Origin: Oscillospiraceae bacterium
Lineage (GTDB): Bacteria; Bacillota; Clostridia; Oscillospirales; Oscillospiraceae
Reading direction: 5' to 3'
DNA: 45,318 nt
Assembly (NCBI GenBank): GCA_020025515.1
Contig: JAHHRZ010000018.1
Span: forward strand, 1-45,318
The translations under genes were made by a program, and so were the position numbers. Below, piece after piece: positions 24,615 to 33,444 of this stretch. Below the pieces are notes generated by a model that had not been told where the DNA came from, ran no database searches, and saw nothing but the letters and a program-made list of their open reading frames with translations. How positions within the stretch are numbered: position 1 is the stretch's first letter; the number at the start of each line of letters is the position of its first letter.

Positions 24615-27359
24615 TTATTGGACCTTTTCCCAATTACTCATGTCAAAAATATCGCTCTGCACCGACAACCAATCACTTTTCATAAATGTGTTTCCGTTGT
24701 TGATTGAGATATCCCATTCTCTGGACAAAATAATATATTGCTTCGACGTCAGTTTTGCCTCACTGTTGATTTTTTTCCCGGTAAACGGATTGACAGGATC
24801 ATGGATCAGCCCATGGGTTGCCAGCACAGGCACATCGGCATTGGTCATAAAGCGATGATCCGTTGTGAACTCCCTGCTATTGAAGTCTTTCACCATGAGC
24901 AACGGGTTATAGGCCATCAAATCTACGCCATCCAAAACCATGTCGTCGAACTGCTGCAGGAAGTATCCATGGTCGGCCACGATGATGATTCTGGTATTGT
25001 CGTATACATCATTCTCACGGAGATAATCCAGCCAATTTCCCAATTCCAGCATGCTGGCCATATTAACCTGATAGTGCATCACTTGCTTCTCAGTGTCCAT
25101 ATGGAGCTTTCTGCCGTCCAAGAGGAACCGGTCCTGATGGGCTGCGTCATATGCCGTGTTATCAACGGAAACAGCCGGCTCATACTCCGGTTCCTTCAGC
25201 AGCGTCGGGGAATGGGTGGTCTCGTTGGTAAGCATGACAAAGGTATTTTCTTTCTCCTGTGTAATATCCGTCATCTTTGGAAGATTTTTGAGTACCGCAT
25301 AGGCATCATGAAATAACGGCGAAGTGCCCTTTGCCTGTGAGGGACTCAAGCAAATCTGCCCGCCGGTGGCATCCGGTTCATTATAAGTACCCTGTCTGTA
25401 CAGCGCGGGCTGCCAAATCGTAGGCGAGATTTTGAAAATACTATAGCAGAAGAAATTCCGGTTTAAAATATGCTCTTCCTGCTCCACGGTCATAGCAGAT
25501 GGAAGCGAATATTTCCCTTTCGTAATATACTTATGAATTTCAGGGTATTCATCATAAATAGAAAGGTCCGGAACCCAGCTGTAACCGGCATAGGGCGGGT
25601 CACATACCGTAACCTGATACCCCTCCTCGTTGAATATGACCGGCATGACCTTCAGAGCCTCGTTCTGTTTCGTTTCCAGGCTTTCCTGATCCCGCTTATT
25701 GATTTCAGAGGGCGTATATTCATAGCCGCCAAAAAGCGCCGGAGAACCGAAGTTTGTGGAGCCTCCAAAAGAAATGGTATTCGGGTAATAGGTAAAGCCC
25801 GCAAACTTCTCCTGCAGCTCCGGTTTTTCCCGGAACATGTATGGAATGTAGCCGCTGATGGCCCGGTCCATCATAATGACCACAACATTTTTTCCTGTTT
25901 TACTCAAAGGAATGGTCACCGATTCTGTTTCGGCTACCTGCAGATCATTCACAGTCTCAGTGGCGACGGCCTGAATTTGGCTCACATTGAACACGGACAT
26001 AGCAATGACTGCCAAGCCTGCCGCAAAATAAATCACCCGCACAAGCTCCGCTCGCTTTTTCCAGATGAAATAAATTGCCACACATACCGCCGCAACTACC
26101 ACCAGGTTTACAATCTGTTCTTTTGTCGCAAATGCCGGCCCCACATCATATTTCAGTTCTGAGGAAAGCGTTCCATAATCCGTTCCAAAGAACATATAAT
26201 TTACCACACCGACAACAGACATGATCCACACGGCGAAGCCCATTTTCTTTTTATGGGCAGGTTTGGCCAGAGTATAAAACACGCCAAACCACACCAGAAA
26301 CATTCCCGCCGCCAGCAAACCGGAATTCAGAATATACAGCAGGGGGCTTTTCTGGGTTGTCAGATTGACAAACTCCGCCGGGGATGCCTCAATCACGGCA
26401 GAGGGAATCAGGATACCGGTCAGAAGGGTTAAAAACACGCATCCGGCGTAAAACAGGATCTTGTCCCTTGCGGTTATTTCCGTTATCTCTGCTTTTTTAC
26501 TGCGCTTTTTCAGAAGGTGATAGCACAAGGGAAGCTGCAATAAGAGGGAAAGCACCACCATCATAATTCGGGTTGCAAGAATGGACGACGGCCGAATAAA
26601 GAGCGAATAGACAAGCGAACCAATACCGGCAACAGAAAGCGCCGCAGAAACACCCATCTTCATGAAATTGGCTCGTTTTCCGAAGCCCTTCCACCTGTAA
26701 AAGATATTCTTAAACAGCGAAAACAAATTGTTTAAGGTCCAATAAAACACAAGTCCGGCAGGAGACGGATACAGAAAGACCAGAAAAATCAAAGCCATGG
26801 CATAGAGCTGCAGCTTGCTTTTCCAGGAAAGTCCCTTTGAATAAATCGCACTGGACACCAGGTTGATGGCCGTCATCAAAATGGGAAGCACATTGATTGT
26901 GATTCCGCCAAACGACAGCAGTGCATCGGGAGATCCCAGGCTTTTGATGGGCCCAAAGGCGATCCCGTTTAACAGCTCCAGCTCTGAAAGGAAGTGATAC
27001 GCTGCCATAAAGAACGGGATTTGCAGCATAATGGACACAGAACCTTTTAACACATTCGTAGGCTTATAATGATTTTGGCGATAATAAGTCTGGAGCATCA
27101 TAAAGCGCTCATCGCCCTTGAAGGTCTTTTTGATGTGGGTTACCCAGGGCTTCAGCCGCAGCTCTGTGTCCCGCTCCTCCGCCTGCATGGCGTCCGCACG
27201 CTTATATAGGGGCAGCACCAGCAAATTCATCGCCAGACTAAGGAACACAATGGAAAGCCCCGGATCTCCCAGCATCTGGCATGCATAAGAAAATATTACC
27301 TCAAACAGCAGTTCCAGTGGGCCAATTACCAAGTTATATATTATGTGCAAAATAGACAT
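24615..27359 (-). CDS. YidC/Oxa1-like membrane domain fused to an alkaline-phosphatase/LTA-synthase-like hydrolase (copy 2)
   Basis: 914 residues, colinear with copy 1 throughout. The YidC-like part (1-240) is nearly identical in motifs (KPWVTHIKKTFKGDERFMML, YYRQNHYKPTN, GLVFYWTLNNLFSLFKN) and again carries Asn45 in place of the groove arginine. The hydrolase domain has Asp498 (VVVIMMDRAISGY), Thr535 (GGSTNFGSPAL) and Asp796-His797 (VADHGYFL). Differences concentrate in the middle membrane region and around the active-site loops, which suggests duplication followed by change in specificity. AAGAGTG precedes the ATG. First gene of the pair, behind the promoter at 27470-27498. No such fusion has a proven function that I know of. 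Confidence 0.85.
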   Translation of the reverse strand: MSILHIIYNLVIGPLELLFEVIFSYACQMLGDPGLSIVFLSLAMNLLVLPLYKRADAMQAEERDTELRLKPWVTHIKKTFKGDERFMMLQTYYRQNHYKPTNVLKGSVSIMLQIPFFMAAYHFLSELELLNGIAFGPIKSLGSPDALLSFGGITINVLPILMTAINLVSSAIYSKGLSWKSKLQLYAMALIFLVFLYPSPAGLVFYWTLNNLFSLFKNIFYRWKGFGKRANFMKMGVSAALSVAGIGSLVYSLFIRPSSILATRIMMVVLSLLLQLPLCYHLLKKRSKKAEITEITARDKILFYAGCVFLTLLTGILIPSAVIEASPAEFVNLTTQKSPLLYILNSGLLAAGMFLVWFGVFYTLAKPAHKKKMGFAVWIMSVVGVVNYMFFGTDYGTLSSELKYDVGPAFATKEQIVNLVVVAAVCVAIYFIWKKRAELVRVIYFAAGLAVIAMSVFNVSQIQAVATETVNDLQVAETESVTIPLSKTGKNVVVIMMDRAISGYIPYMFREKPELQEKFAGFTYYPNTISFGGSTNFGSPALFGGYEYTPSEINKRDQESLETKQNEALKVMPVIFNEEGYQVTVCDPPYAGYSWVPDLSIYDEYPEIHKYITKGKYSLPSAMTVEQEEHILNRNFFCYSIFKISPTIWQPALYRQGTYNEPDATGGQICLSPSQAKGTSPLFHDAYAVLKNLPKMTDITQEKENTFVMLTNETTHSPTLLKEPEYEPAVSVDNTAYDAAHQDRFLLDGRKLHMDTEKQVMHYQVNMASMLELGNWLDYLRENDVYDNTRIIIVADHGYFLQQFDDMVLDGVDLMAYNPLLMVKDFNSREFTTDHRFMTNADVPVLATHGLIHDPVNPFTGKKINSEAKLTSKQYIILSREWDISINNGNTFMKSDWLSVQSDIFDMSNWEKVQ

Positions 27360-27439
27360 TATATCACTCTTTCAGAATTCATGTACATTGGGCTTATATA
27401 CGAACATATCCGCCATCTCTTCTGTTGGAAATTGTCTTT

Positions 27440-27517
27440 TCATGGTGAATCTTTCAAAGCTTTCTTTACAGAATACCACATTTCTACAGTAATTGCAATT
27501 ATTTTAAGAGATATCAT
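27440..27517 (-). CDS. Possible 25-residue small protein
   Basis: ATG 27517 follows a strong GGGAGG by eight bases and opens a frame ending at TGA 27440: a hydrophobic start (MISLKIIAITVEMW) and a basic tail. Against it: the best local promoter (27470-27498) lies inside the frame, so a transcript from there would miss the start. No homologue is recognised. Confidence 0.22.
   Translation of the reverse strand: MISLKIIAITVEMWYSVKKALKDSP
27470..27498 (-). promoter_or_regulatory. Promoter of the YidC-hydrolase pair
   Basis: Minus strand: TTGCAA (27498-27493), 17 bases ending ATGTGG, TATTCT (27475-27470). The leader to the ATG is about 105 bases. Confidence 0.6.
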
Positions 27518-27560
27518 AGTCCTTTCCTCCCGGATTTTCGCACAATTAGAAAAATGCAGT

Positions 27561-27590
27561 TGCGCTCACACCTTTGCTGATGTGAGCGCA
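27561..27590. repeat. Perfect 10-pair inverted repeat before dapA
   Basis: TGCGCTCACA and TGTGAGCGCA flank a 10-base centre and end 12 bases before the dapA ribosome site. No T-run follows on the plus strand; on the minus strand the tail is ACTGCATTTTT. It could be an operator or leader hairpin for dapA, or a minus-strand terminator. Confidence 0.5.
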
Positions 27591-27614
27591 TAGAATGATA
27601 TGAGGTGATTTGTC

Positions 27615-28481
27615 GTGAAACCTATATTTGAAGGTACCTGTACCGCGTTAGTCACACCGTTTAAGGAAGACCACATCAATTTTCCACTGTTTCGCCGGCT
27701 TTTGGAACGCCAAATAAACAATGGGGTGAAAGCAGTTGTAGTATGCGGAACAACAGGAGAATCGGCTACTTTGTCAGATGAGGAAAAGCTGGATCTGTTT
27801 GCTGCCGCTGTTGACTGCGCCGGAGGAAGGATTCCGGTTATCGCCGGTACCGGCAGCAACTGCACAAAACACTCCGTATTTCTAAGCAAGATTGCCGAGA
27901 AATTGGGCGTAGATGGTCTTTTATTGGTCAGCCCTTATTACAACAAGACCACGGAAGCCGGTCTGGTCGCCCATTATCGTGCCATTGCAGACAGTGTATC
28001 TCTGCCCTGCATCCTTTATAATGTCCCCTCCAGAACCGGTATGGACATATCCGTTGAGGTCTGCAAGGAATTGGCCCAGCATCCAAACATTCAGGGAATC
28101 AAGGAGGCCTCCGGCAACATTTCCAAAGTGGTGCAGCTTTGCAGCCAATGTCCCAAAGACTTCTATATCTGGTCAGGAAATGATGACCAAACCGTCCCCA
28201 TTATGTCCATGGGTGGAAAAGGCGTGATATCGGTACTGTCAAACCTGTATCCCAAAGAACTATCCACACTGACCCAGCTTTGTCTGGATGAGGACTTTGA
28301 AGCCGCTTCTCAGCTGCAAGCCCAGCTTTGGCCTTATATGGATGCAATGTTCTGTGAGGTCAATCCCATTCCAATTAAGGCTGCCATGAGACTTGCGGGG
28401 TATGACTGCGGAAGATGCAGGCTGCCTCTTTCCGAACTGTCAGTAAAAAATCAAATAAAACTGGCCTCTTTGCTGCAATAG
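27615..28481 (+). CDS. dapA: 4-hydroxy-tetrahydrodipicolinate synthase
   Basis: 288 residues from GTG 27615, seven bases after GAGGTG. It condenses pyruvate with aspartate semialdehyde, the first committed step toward lysine, diaminopimelate and dipicolinate. Active-site residues: Thr46/Thr47 in GTTGES, Tyr135 in LYNVPSRTG and Schiff-base Lys163 in GIKEASGNI. Length and the (beta/alpha)8 pattern are normal. It stands alone, with a hairpin in its leader and a strong terminator after, and no other lys/dap gene nearby. The product feeds both peptidoglycan and spore dipicolinate. Confidence 0.96.
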   Translation: MKPIFEGTCTALVTPFKEDHINFPLFRRLLERQINNGVKAVVVCGTTGESATLSDEEKLDLFAAAVDCAGGRIPVIAGTGSNCTKHSVFLSKIAEKLGVDGLLLVSPYYNKTTEAGLVAHYRAIADSVSLPCILYNVPSRTGMDISVEVCKELAQHPNIQGIKEASGNISKVVQLCSQCPKDFYIWSGNDDQTVPIMSMGGKGVISVLSNLYPKELSTLTQLCLDEDFEAASQLQAQLWPYMDAMFCEVNPIPIKAAMRLAGYDCGRCRLPLSELSVKNQIKLASLLQ

Positions 28482-28532
28482 TCGGAACCTCTAAAGGCAG
28501 ATTTTCAGTTTTCCTTTCCTCAGATGGAAAAT

Positions 28533-28570
28533 GCGGCACAGCTCCTTTTGAGAGCTGTGCCGCACATTTT
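28533..28570. terminator. Bidirectional terminator between dapA and tyrS
   Basis: GCGGCACAGCTC and GAGCTGTGCCGC form a perfect 12-pair stem with a 7-base loop. ACATTTTCTTT follows on the plus strand and ATTTTCC on the minus strand. Confidence 0.9.
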
Positions 28571-28617
28571 CTTTACAGTCCAATAAAGCAGTCTTCTGGT
28601 TTGTACTTTCAGTCTGA

Positions 28618-29841
28618 TTATGCCAGCACTGCTTTGTGGAATACCTTCTTGCCCTTACGAATCTTGACCCCTTCCTGAAGCTGCTCCCGGGTCACTTCCA
28701 AGCCGATATTCCCAACTTTTTCTTCATTGACAAAAATGCCGCCCTGCTGAACCAAGCGCCGTGCTTCTCCATTGGAGGCCGTGAGGCCGCAGGCAGTGAG
28801 CAGACTCAGAATCCCGATTTTTCCATTTTCCAGCTTGTCTTCTGTGATTGCAGTGGTGGGCATATTGCTGTCGTCTCCGCCGCCTGCAAACAGAGCCTTT
28901 GCGGCAGTCTGCGCCTTAACGGCTTCCTCCTCACCATGCACCAGCTTGGTCAGCTCAAATGCCAGAATTTCCTTGGCGGTGTTGAGCTGTGCATCCTTCC
29001 AGGATGCCATTTCGTCGATCTGTTCCAGCGGCAGGAATGTAAGCATCCGAATACACTTGAGTACATCGGCATCCTCTACATTTCTCCAATACTGGTAGAA
29101 ATCAAAGGGAGAGGTCTTTTCAGGATCAAGCCACACAGCACCTCTTGCCGTCTTACCCATCTTGTTTCCTTCGGAATTCAGCAGCAAGGTGATGGTCATG
29201 GCGTGGGCATCCTTGCCCAGCTTTCGACGAATCAGCTCAGTGCCGCCCAGCATATTGGACCACTGGTCATTTCCGCCAAACTGCATGTTGCAGCCGTAAT
29301 TCTTGTACAGGTAGTAGAAATCGTAGGACTGCATGGGCATGTAGTTGAACTCCAGGAAGGACAGGCCCTTTTCCATTCTCTGCTTGAAGCATTCCGCACG
29401 AAGCATATTGTTGACAGAGAAGCAAGCACCGATATCCCGGATAAAATCAACATAATTGAGATTCAGCAGCCAGTCAGCGTTGTTCACCATCAGGGCCTTG
29501 CCCTCACCAAACTCGATAAAACGCTCCATCTGCTTTTTGAAGCAGGCACAGTTGTGGTCGATGATTTCCCGGGTCATCATGGAACGCATATCCGTGCGGC
29601 CGGAGGGGTCCCCGATCATGGCCGTGCCGCCGCCGATGAGGGCAATGGGTCTGTTGCCAGCCATCTGAAGGCGCTTCATCAGGCACAGAGCCATAAAGTG
29701 GCCCACATGAAGAGAATCAGCGGTGGGGTCAAAGCCAATGTAGAAGGTAGCTTTGCCGTTATCGATCATCTCCCGAATTTCTTCTTCGTTGGTTACCTGT
29801 GCGATCAATCCCCGGGCAACCAGTTCGTCATACAGTTTCAT
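28618..29841 (-). CDS. tyrS: Tyrosyl-tRNA synthetase
   Basis: 407 residues. It charges tRNA-Tyr. Class I signatures: HVGH (45-48) and KMGKT (227-231). FYIGFDPTADSLHVGH and GGNDQWSNMLGG shape the tyrosine pocket. The last ~65 residues are an S4-type RNA-binding domain (ASNGEARRLVQQGGIFVNEEKVG). AAGGAG lies seven bases before the ATG. It is the second gene behind a tyrosine T-box leader, 11 bases after the metallo-hydrolase gene, so uncharged tRNA-Tyr should induce both. Confidence 0.97.
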   Translation of the reverse strand: MKLYDELVARGLIAQVTNEEEIREMIDNGKATFYIGFDPTADSLHVGHFMALCLMKRLQMAGNRPIALIGGGTAMIGDPSGRTDMRSMMTREIIDHNCACFKKQMERFIEFGEGKALMVNNADWLLNLNYVDFIRDIGACFSVNNMLRAECFKQRMEKGLSFLEFNYMPMQSYDFYYLYKNYGCNMQFGGNDQWSNMLGGTELIRRKLGKDAHAMTITLLLNSEGNKMGKTARGAVWLDPEKTSPFDFYQYWRNVEDADVLKCIRMLTFLPLEQIDEMASWKDAQLNTAKEILAFELTKLVHGEEEAVKAQTAAKALFAGGGDDSNMPTTAITEDKLENGKIGILSLLTACGLTASNGEARRLVQQGGIFVNEEKVGNIGLEVTREQLQEGVKIRKGKKVFHKAVLA

Positions 29842-29852
29842 TTCATTTCTCC

Positions 29853-30473
29853 TTAATCCATATAGTGTAAAATGTGAATTTGATTTGGGGTCTGCCCAGT
29901 GAGGGTCAGAGTCTGTGTTCCCTGCTGTACGCCGGGATACTGTTTTGTAAACGCCTCCAGAGGAGCAACCTCAGAAAACCCAGTGTGCTCTGTTCGATAA
30001 TGCATGGGAATTACCACTTTGGGACTCAGTACCTTTATCATTTTAGAGGCTTCTTCTGGATCAATGGTATAATACCCGCCAACCGGAATCATAACGCAGT
30101 CCAGATTTTGAAGTTTCTTCCCCTCTTCCTCTGTGAGAGGCCGTCCGATATCTCCCAAATGCGCAATTTTAAGAGCACCAAAGGAGAAAATGCGGATGGT
30201 ATTCATTCCCCGATGCGCACCATTCACATGGTCATGGGGGACGGTCAGCTCTTCCAGAGAATAAGGAGGTTCCGCAGGTGCCGTAAGAGAAACGGCCTGG
30301 GTAAAGCTGTGGTCATCATGACAATGGCTGCAATACACCGCCTCCGCCTCCAACCGCAGGGGTGGAAGGCCGGGGATCATATGATCCGTATAAGGGTCCA
30401 AAACCACACGAAATCCTTTCGATTCCAGACAGAAGCAGGCATGTCCCCAATAGGTAATGTTCACTTGATCCAT
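29853..30473 (-). CDS. Metallo-beta-lactamase-fold hydrolase (UlaG/UPF0173-like)
   Basis: 206 residues from ATG 30473, about eight bases after AAAGGAG; longer frames read back into the T-box terminator. Metal motif HCHDDH (in YCSHCHDDHS), then HDHVNG, HLGDIG and VVIPMHY match the MBL-fold family. VNITYWGHACFCLES is the usual UlaG-like first strand pair. Such proteins hydrolyse phosphodiesters, lactones or acyl groups; the substrate is unknown. It is the first gene after the tyrosine T-box, so it answers to tyrosine starvation together with tyrS. Confidence 0.85.
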   Translation of the reverse strand: MDQVNITYWGHACFCLESKGFRVVLDPYTDHMIPGLPPLRLEAEAVYCSHCHDDHSFTQAVSLTAPAEPPYSLEELTVPHDHVNGAHRGMNTIRIFSFGALKIAHLGDIGRPLTEEEGKKLQNLDCVMIPVGGYYTIDPEEASKMIKVLSPKVVIPMHYRTEHTGFSEVAPLEAFTKQYPGVQQGTQTLTLTGQTPNQIHILHYMD

Positions 30474-30496
30474 GGGATATCTCCTTTCAACGTATA

Positions 30497-30749
30497 AAAT
30501 AAAAACACCCTCCGTCCATTTCTGGACAGAGGGCGTCAAAGCAAACGCTGTACCACCTCTGATTCGGCCCAAAAAGGGCCCTCTGGGGGAGCGATATCGG
30601 GCTCACCCGTCCCGCCCTACTGCAAATTCAGGCAGGCCACTCCGGGAGGTATTTCATCGGAGCGCCTGCTTCCTTGCACCAACCGGAAGCTCTCTGCAAA
30701 GCGGAGATCCAACTACTTCATCCCATCATAGTGTTGTCCTATAATCATT
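30497..30749 (-). promoter_or_regulatory. T-box riboswitch, tyrosine-specific
   Basis: The minus-strand leader has all T-box parts. Stem I starts with the AGUA motif; its distal loop contains AGAGAG and GGTTGGTG. The specifier is UAC (30651-30649), directly after the GAA motif, a tyrosine codon. The T-box sequence AGAGGTGGTACAGCG is at 30560-30546. A terminator stem (GCCCTCTGTCC with GGACGGAGGGT) follows and ends in TTTTTATTTT (30506-30497). Uncharged tRNA-Tyr would favour the antiterminator and switch on the hydrolase-tyrS operon. Confidence 0.95.
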
Positions 30750-30755
30750 GTGTCG

Positions 30756-30784
30756 ATTCTATCAGAGAGCCCCTCTTTTGTCAA
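30756..30784 (-). promoter_or_regulatory. Promoter of the T-box-hydrolase-tyrS operon
   Basis: Minus strand: TTGACA (30784-30779), 17 bases, TAGAAT (30761-30756). Transcription would begin near 30749, at the start of the T-box leader. Confidence 0.85.
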
Positions 30785-30842
30785 GGGGTATCCTACAGTC
30801 AAAACAAAGAAATTTCCACCGCAAACCACGCCGGCTTGCCCC

Positions 30843-32492
30843 TCAGTTACACAGCATTTCCTCTGCGCTTTTCAGGGTTGTCTCTGTAATAGCCGTCCCG
30901 CCGATGATTCTGGCCAGCTCCAGCTTTCTTCCTTCCCGGTCCAGCGGCGTCACTGTGGTATAGGTGCGCCCGTCCCGTTCCCCTTTTGCAATCAGCATAT
31001 GGGTATCTGCCAGAGCCGCAATCTGCGGAAGATGGGTCACGCAGAGAACCTGTTTATTTTTTGCCACTGAACGGAGCTTTTCCGCCACCTTCTGCGCTGC
31101 CCTGCCGGACACACCTGTATCGACCTCGTCAAAAATCAACGTTGCGACCTGATCCTGCTGCGCCAGTACATTTTTCAGTGCCAGCATGATTCTGGCCAGC
31201 TCACCGCCGGAGGCCACCTTGTTCATCGGTTTCAGCGCCTCTCCAATATTGGCAGACATATAAAACGCAACACTGTCCGCACCGGTAGGCCCCAGCTCCG
31301 TTTCCGTGAAACTGCACTGAAACTGCACCTTTGGCATATCCAGCTGCCGAAGCTCCTCCAGAATTCGATTGGACAGCTGCTCCGCACCTGCTTTTCGGGC
31401 GCATCGCAGCTCCTTGGCTGCCGCCCAGGCCTTCTCCTCCGCTTTTTTCAGTTTCTCTTTCAGCCGGACGATTTCATCATCAGCAAACTCAATCTCGTCC
31501 AGCTCCTTTTGGGCCTTATCCAAGTAGGAGAGAATGTCCTGGCAGCTGGCACCATACTTTCTGCGAAGACGGTGAATCACATCCAACCGGGATTCAATGC
31601 TTTCCAACTCATCGCCGGAATAGGCAAAGTCATCCCGCTTGTCCCGAAGCTCCTCCGCCACATCCTGCACCTGATACATGAGATCGGTCAGGCGGGCATG
31701 GAGCGCATCCAAAGATTCGTCAAAGCTGCCCAGCTTTGCCAAAGCTCGTTCCGCTCTGCTCAAAAGAGCGGTGGCGCCGTCTGTGTCATCGCCGCCATAC
31801 AGGCTTCCCACTGCGGTTTCCAGGCCGTCTGAAAGCTTCTCCGCATTTTGCAGAATCTTTCTGCGGGACTCCAAAGCCTCATCCTCTCCCGGCCGCAGCT
31901 GCGCACGGGAAATTTCATCGATCTGAAATTTCAGAGACTCCATTCGCCGCAGCTTTTCCCCTTCGTCCATGGTCAGACGCTGGATATCCCGGCGAAGCGC
32001 CGCAACCGCTTCAAACTTCTTGGTGTAATCCTCCTGCAAGGCTCCATTCCCGGAAAACGCATCCAGATAGTACAGATGGTACCCTTCGTCAAAGAGCTGC
32101 TGGGAATCCCGCTGCCCATGGATGTTGATGAGCTGGAGGCCCAGCTTTTTCAGAATGGAAACAGACAAAAGCTGCCCGTTCACACGGCAGATATTCTTTC
32201 CGTCCTGATAGATTTCCCTTTGAATCAGGGTTTCTTCCTCATAGGGCACCCCGTTTTCCTGAAACCAGCTGAGTTCCGGCACCTGCCGGAACAGGGCTCT
32301 TACAGAGGCTTTGGAAGACCCGGTGCGAATCATATCCCGATACGCCCGCTCTCCCAAAATGGCAGAAATCGCATCAATGACAATGGATTTACCTGCGCCG
32401 GTTTCACCGGTCAGGACATTAAAGCCACGATCAAAGACAATATCCGCTTGCTCGATCACGGCGATATTCTCAATGTGAAGAACTGAAAGCAC
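30843..32492 (-). CDS. recN: DNA repair protein RecN
   Basis: 549 residues from GTG 32492 after AAGGGGG. An SMC-like ATPase that holds DNA ends during double-strand break repair. Walker A GETGAGKSIVIDAI is near the N-terminus, central coiled coils span about 155-370, and the signature SGGELARIMLAL and Walker B TLIFDEVDTGVSG lie in the C-terminal lobe. It is the last gene of the dxs operon, an order (argR-recN) shared with Bacillus. No separate SOS box was recognised. Confidence 0.96.
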   Translation of the reverse strand: MLSVLHIENIAVIEQADIVFDRGFNVLTGETGAGKSIVIDAISAILGERAYRDMIRTGSSKASVRALFRQVPELSWFQENGVPYEEETLIQREIYQDGKNICRVNGQLLSVSILKKLGLQLINIHGQRDSQQLFDEGYHLYYLDAFSGNGALQEDYTKKFEAVAALRRDIQRLTMDEGEKLRRMESLKFQIDEISRAQLRPGEDEALESRRKILQNAEKLSDGLETAVGSLYGGDDTDGATALLSRAERALAKLGSFDESLDALHARLTDLMYQVQDVAEELRDKRDDFAYSGDELESIESRLDVIHRLRRKYGASCQDILSYLDKAQKELDEIEFADDEIVRLKEKLKKAEEKAWAAAKELRCARKAGAEQLSNRILEELRQLDMPKVQFQCSFTETELGPTGADSVAFYMSANIGEALKPMNKVASGGELARIMLALKNVLAQQDQVATLIFDEVDTGVSGRAAQKVAEKLRSVAKNKQVLCVTHLPQIAALADTHMLIAKGERDGRTYTTVTPLDREGRKLELARIIGGTAITETTLKSAEEMLCN

Positions 32493-32504
32493 GCCTATTC
32501 CCCC

Positions 32505-32966
32505 TTACGGCTCCGGCCAGGAGGCATCATCATACGGAGTGTCTTCATAGCAGGCTTCATTCAAGCTGCCGTCTCCCTGCCCGGAACGAACCGCTCCATA
32601 AATCCGAATACCGGCGATTACACAGGCTGCCGCCAGCAGAAGCGCCGCCGCCAGCTGCACAACAAAAGCTTTTGCAAAGAACAGCTCCAGCAAAACAGCC
32701 AGAAGGCTAAAGGTGCCGGCAGCGATCAGCAATGTAACCTGCTTGTACGCAACAGAAACCACAGCAAGCTGTGCATCCGTCAGTTGCTCTTTTTTCAGGA
32801 GAATATGGGACACAGGAAGCATGGCCCCGGAGGCAAGCAAAAGGCAGGCGAGCACCAAAACCTTCGTCACCGAAGAAATTGTCAACATGGAAAACAAAAG
32901 AGAACCGATAAGCTGTGCAAGCACCAAAGCGCCATAAGCTATGCCGATCCAGAGGATTTTTTTCAC
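32505..32966 (-). CDS. Small integral membrane protein of unknown function
   Basis: 153 residues from GTG 32966, nine bases after GAGGAG; an ATG two codons earlier is only three bases from that site and so less likely. Four hydrophobic segments: ILWIGIAYGALVLAQLIGSL, VLVLACLLLASGAMLPV, LLIAAGTFSLLAVLLEL and VQLAAALLLAAACVIAGI. The tail is acidic (about 125-153). No family is recognised. It lies between argR and recN; its stop codon overlaps the recN ribosome-site region, so it is co-translated. Confidence 0.75.
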   Translation of the reverse strand: MKKILWIGIAYGALVLAQLIGSLLFSMLTISSVTKVLVLACLLLASGAMLPVSHILLKKEQLTDAQLAVVSVAYKQVTLLIAAGTFSLLAVLLELFFAKAFVVQLAAALLLAAACVIAGIRIYGAVRSGQGDGSLNEACYEDTPYDDASWPEP

Positions 32967-32979
32967 ACCCATTCACTCC

Positions 32980-33432
32980 TCAGCTCAACAAGTTTTTAAT
33001 TTCGCCGCAGAAAGCGGCGGCGGCGTTGTTGTCTCGCATGACAATAAACACCGTATCATCACCAGCCAGTGTGCCCACAACCACAGACATACTCATAGCA
33101 TCGATTGCAGATGCGGCAGCGTTGGCCAAGCCCGGCATTGTTTTGATGACAATGATATTCTGGGCATAATCAAAGCTGGTAATACATTCACGGAAAATCG
33201 TATTCAGACGCGCCGAGAAGGTACTGGCGCCGTCCTTGGAAGCAGACGTATACCGGTATGTGCCAAAAGAGGTCAGTTCTTTTACCACGCGCAGTTCCTT
33301 GATATCTCGAGAAATTGTGGCCTGGGTGCTGTAGTATCCTTCCTCCTGAAGAGCCTGGAGCAGCTGCTCCTGGGTTTCAATGTCACGGACGGAAATAATT
33401 TCCATTATCTTAGCCTGTCTCTTAGATTTCAT
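32980..33432 (-). CDS. argR: Arginine repressor ArgR
   Basis: 150 residues. The N-terminal winged helix contains QATISRDIKEL, the DNA-recognition motif. The C-terminal hexamerisation and arginine-binding domain contains GTLAGDDTVF, whose Asp pair binds arginine. GAGGAAG precedes the ATG. In Firmicutes ArgR controls arginine synthesis and breakdown; no arg genes lie in this window. Its place before recN is conserved across the phylum. Confidence 0.96.
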   Translation of the reverse strand: MKSKRQAKIMEIISVRDIETQEQLLQALQEEGYYSTQATISRDIKELRVVKELTSFGTYRYTSASKDGASTFSARLNTIFRECITSFDYAQNIIVIKTMPGLANAAASAIDAMSMSVVVGTLAGDDTVFIVMRDNNAAAAFCGEIKNLLS

Positions 33433-33444
33433 ACTGTCACTTCC

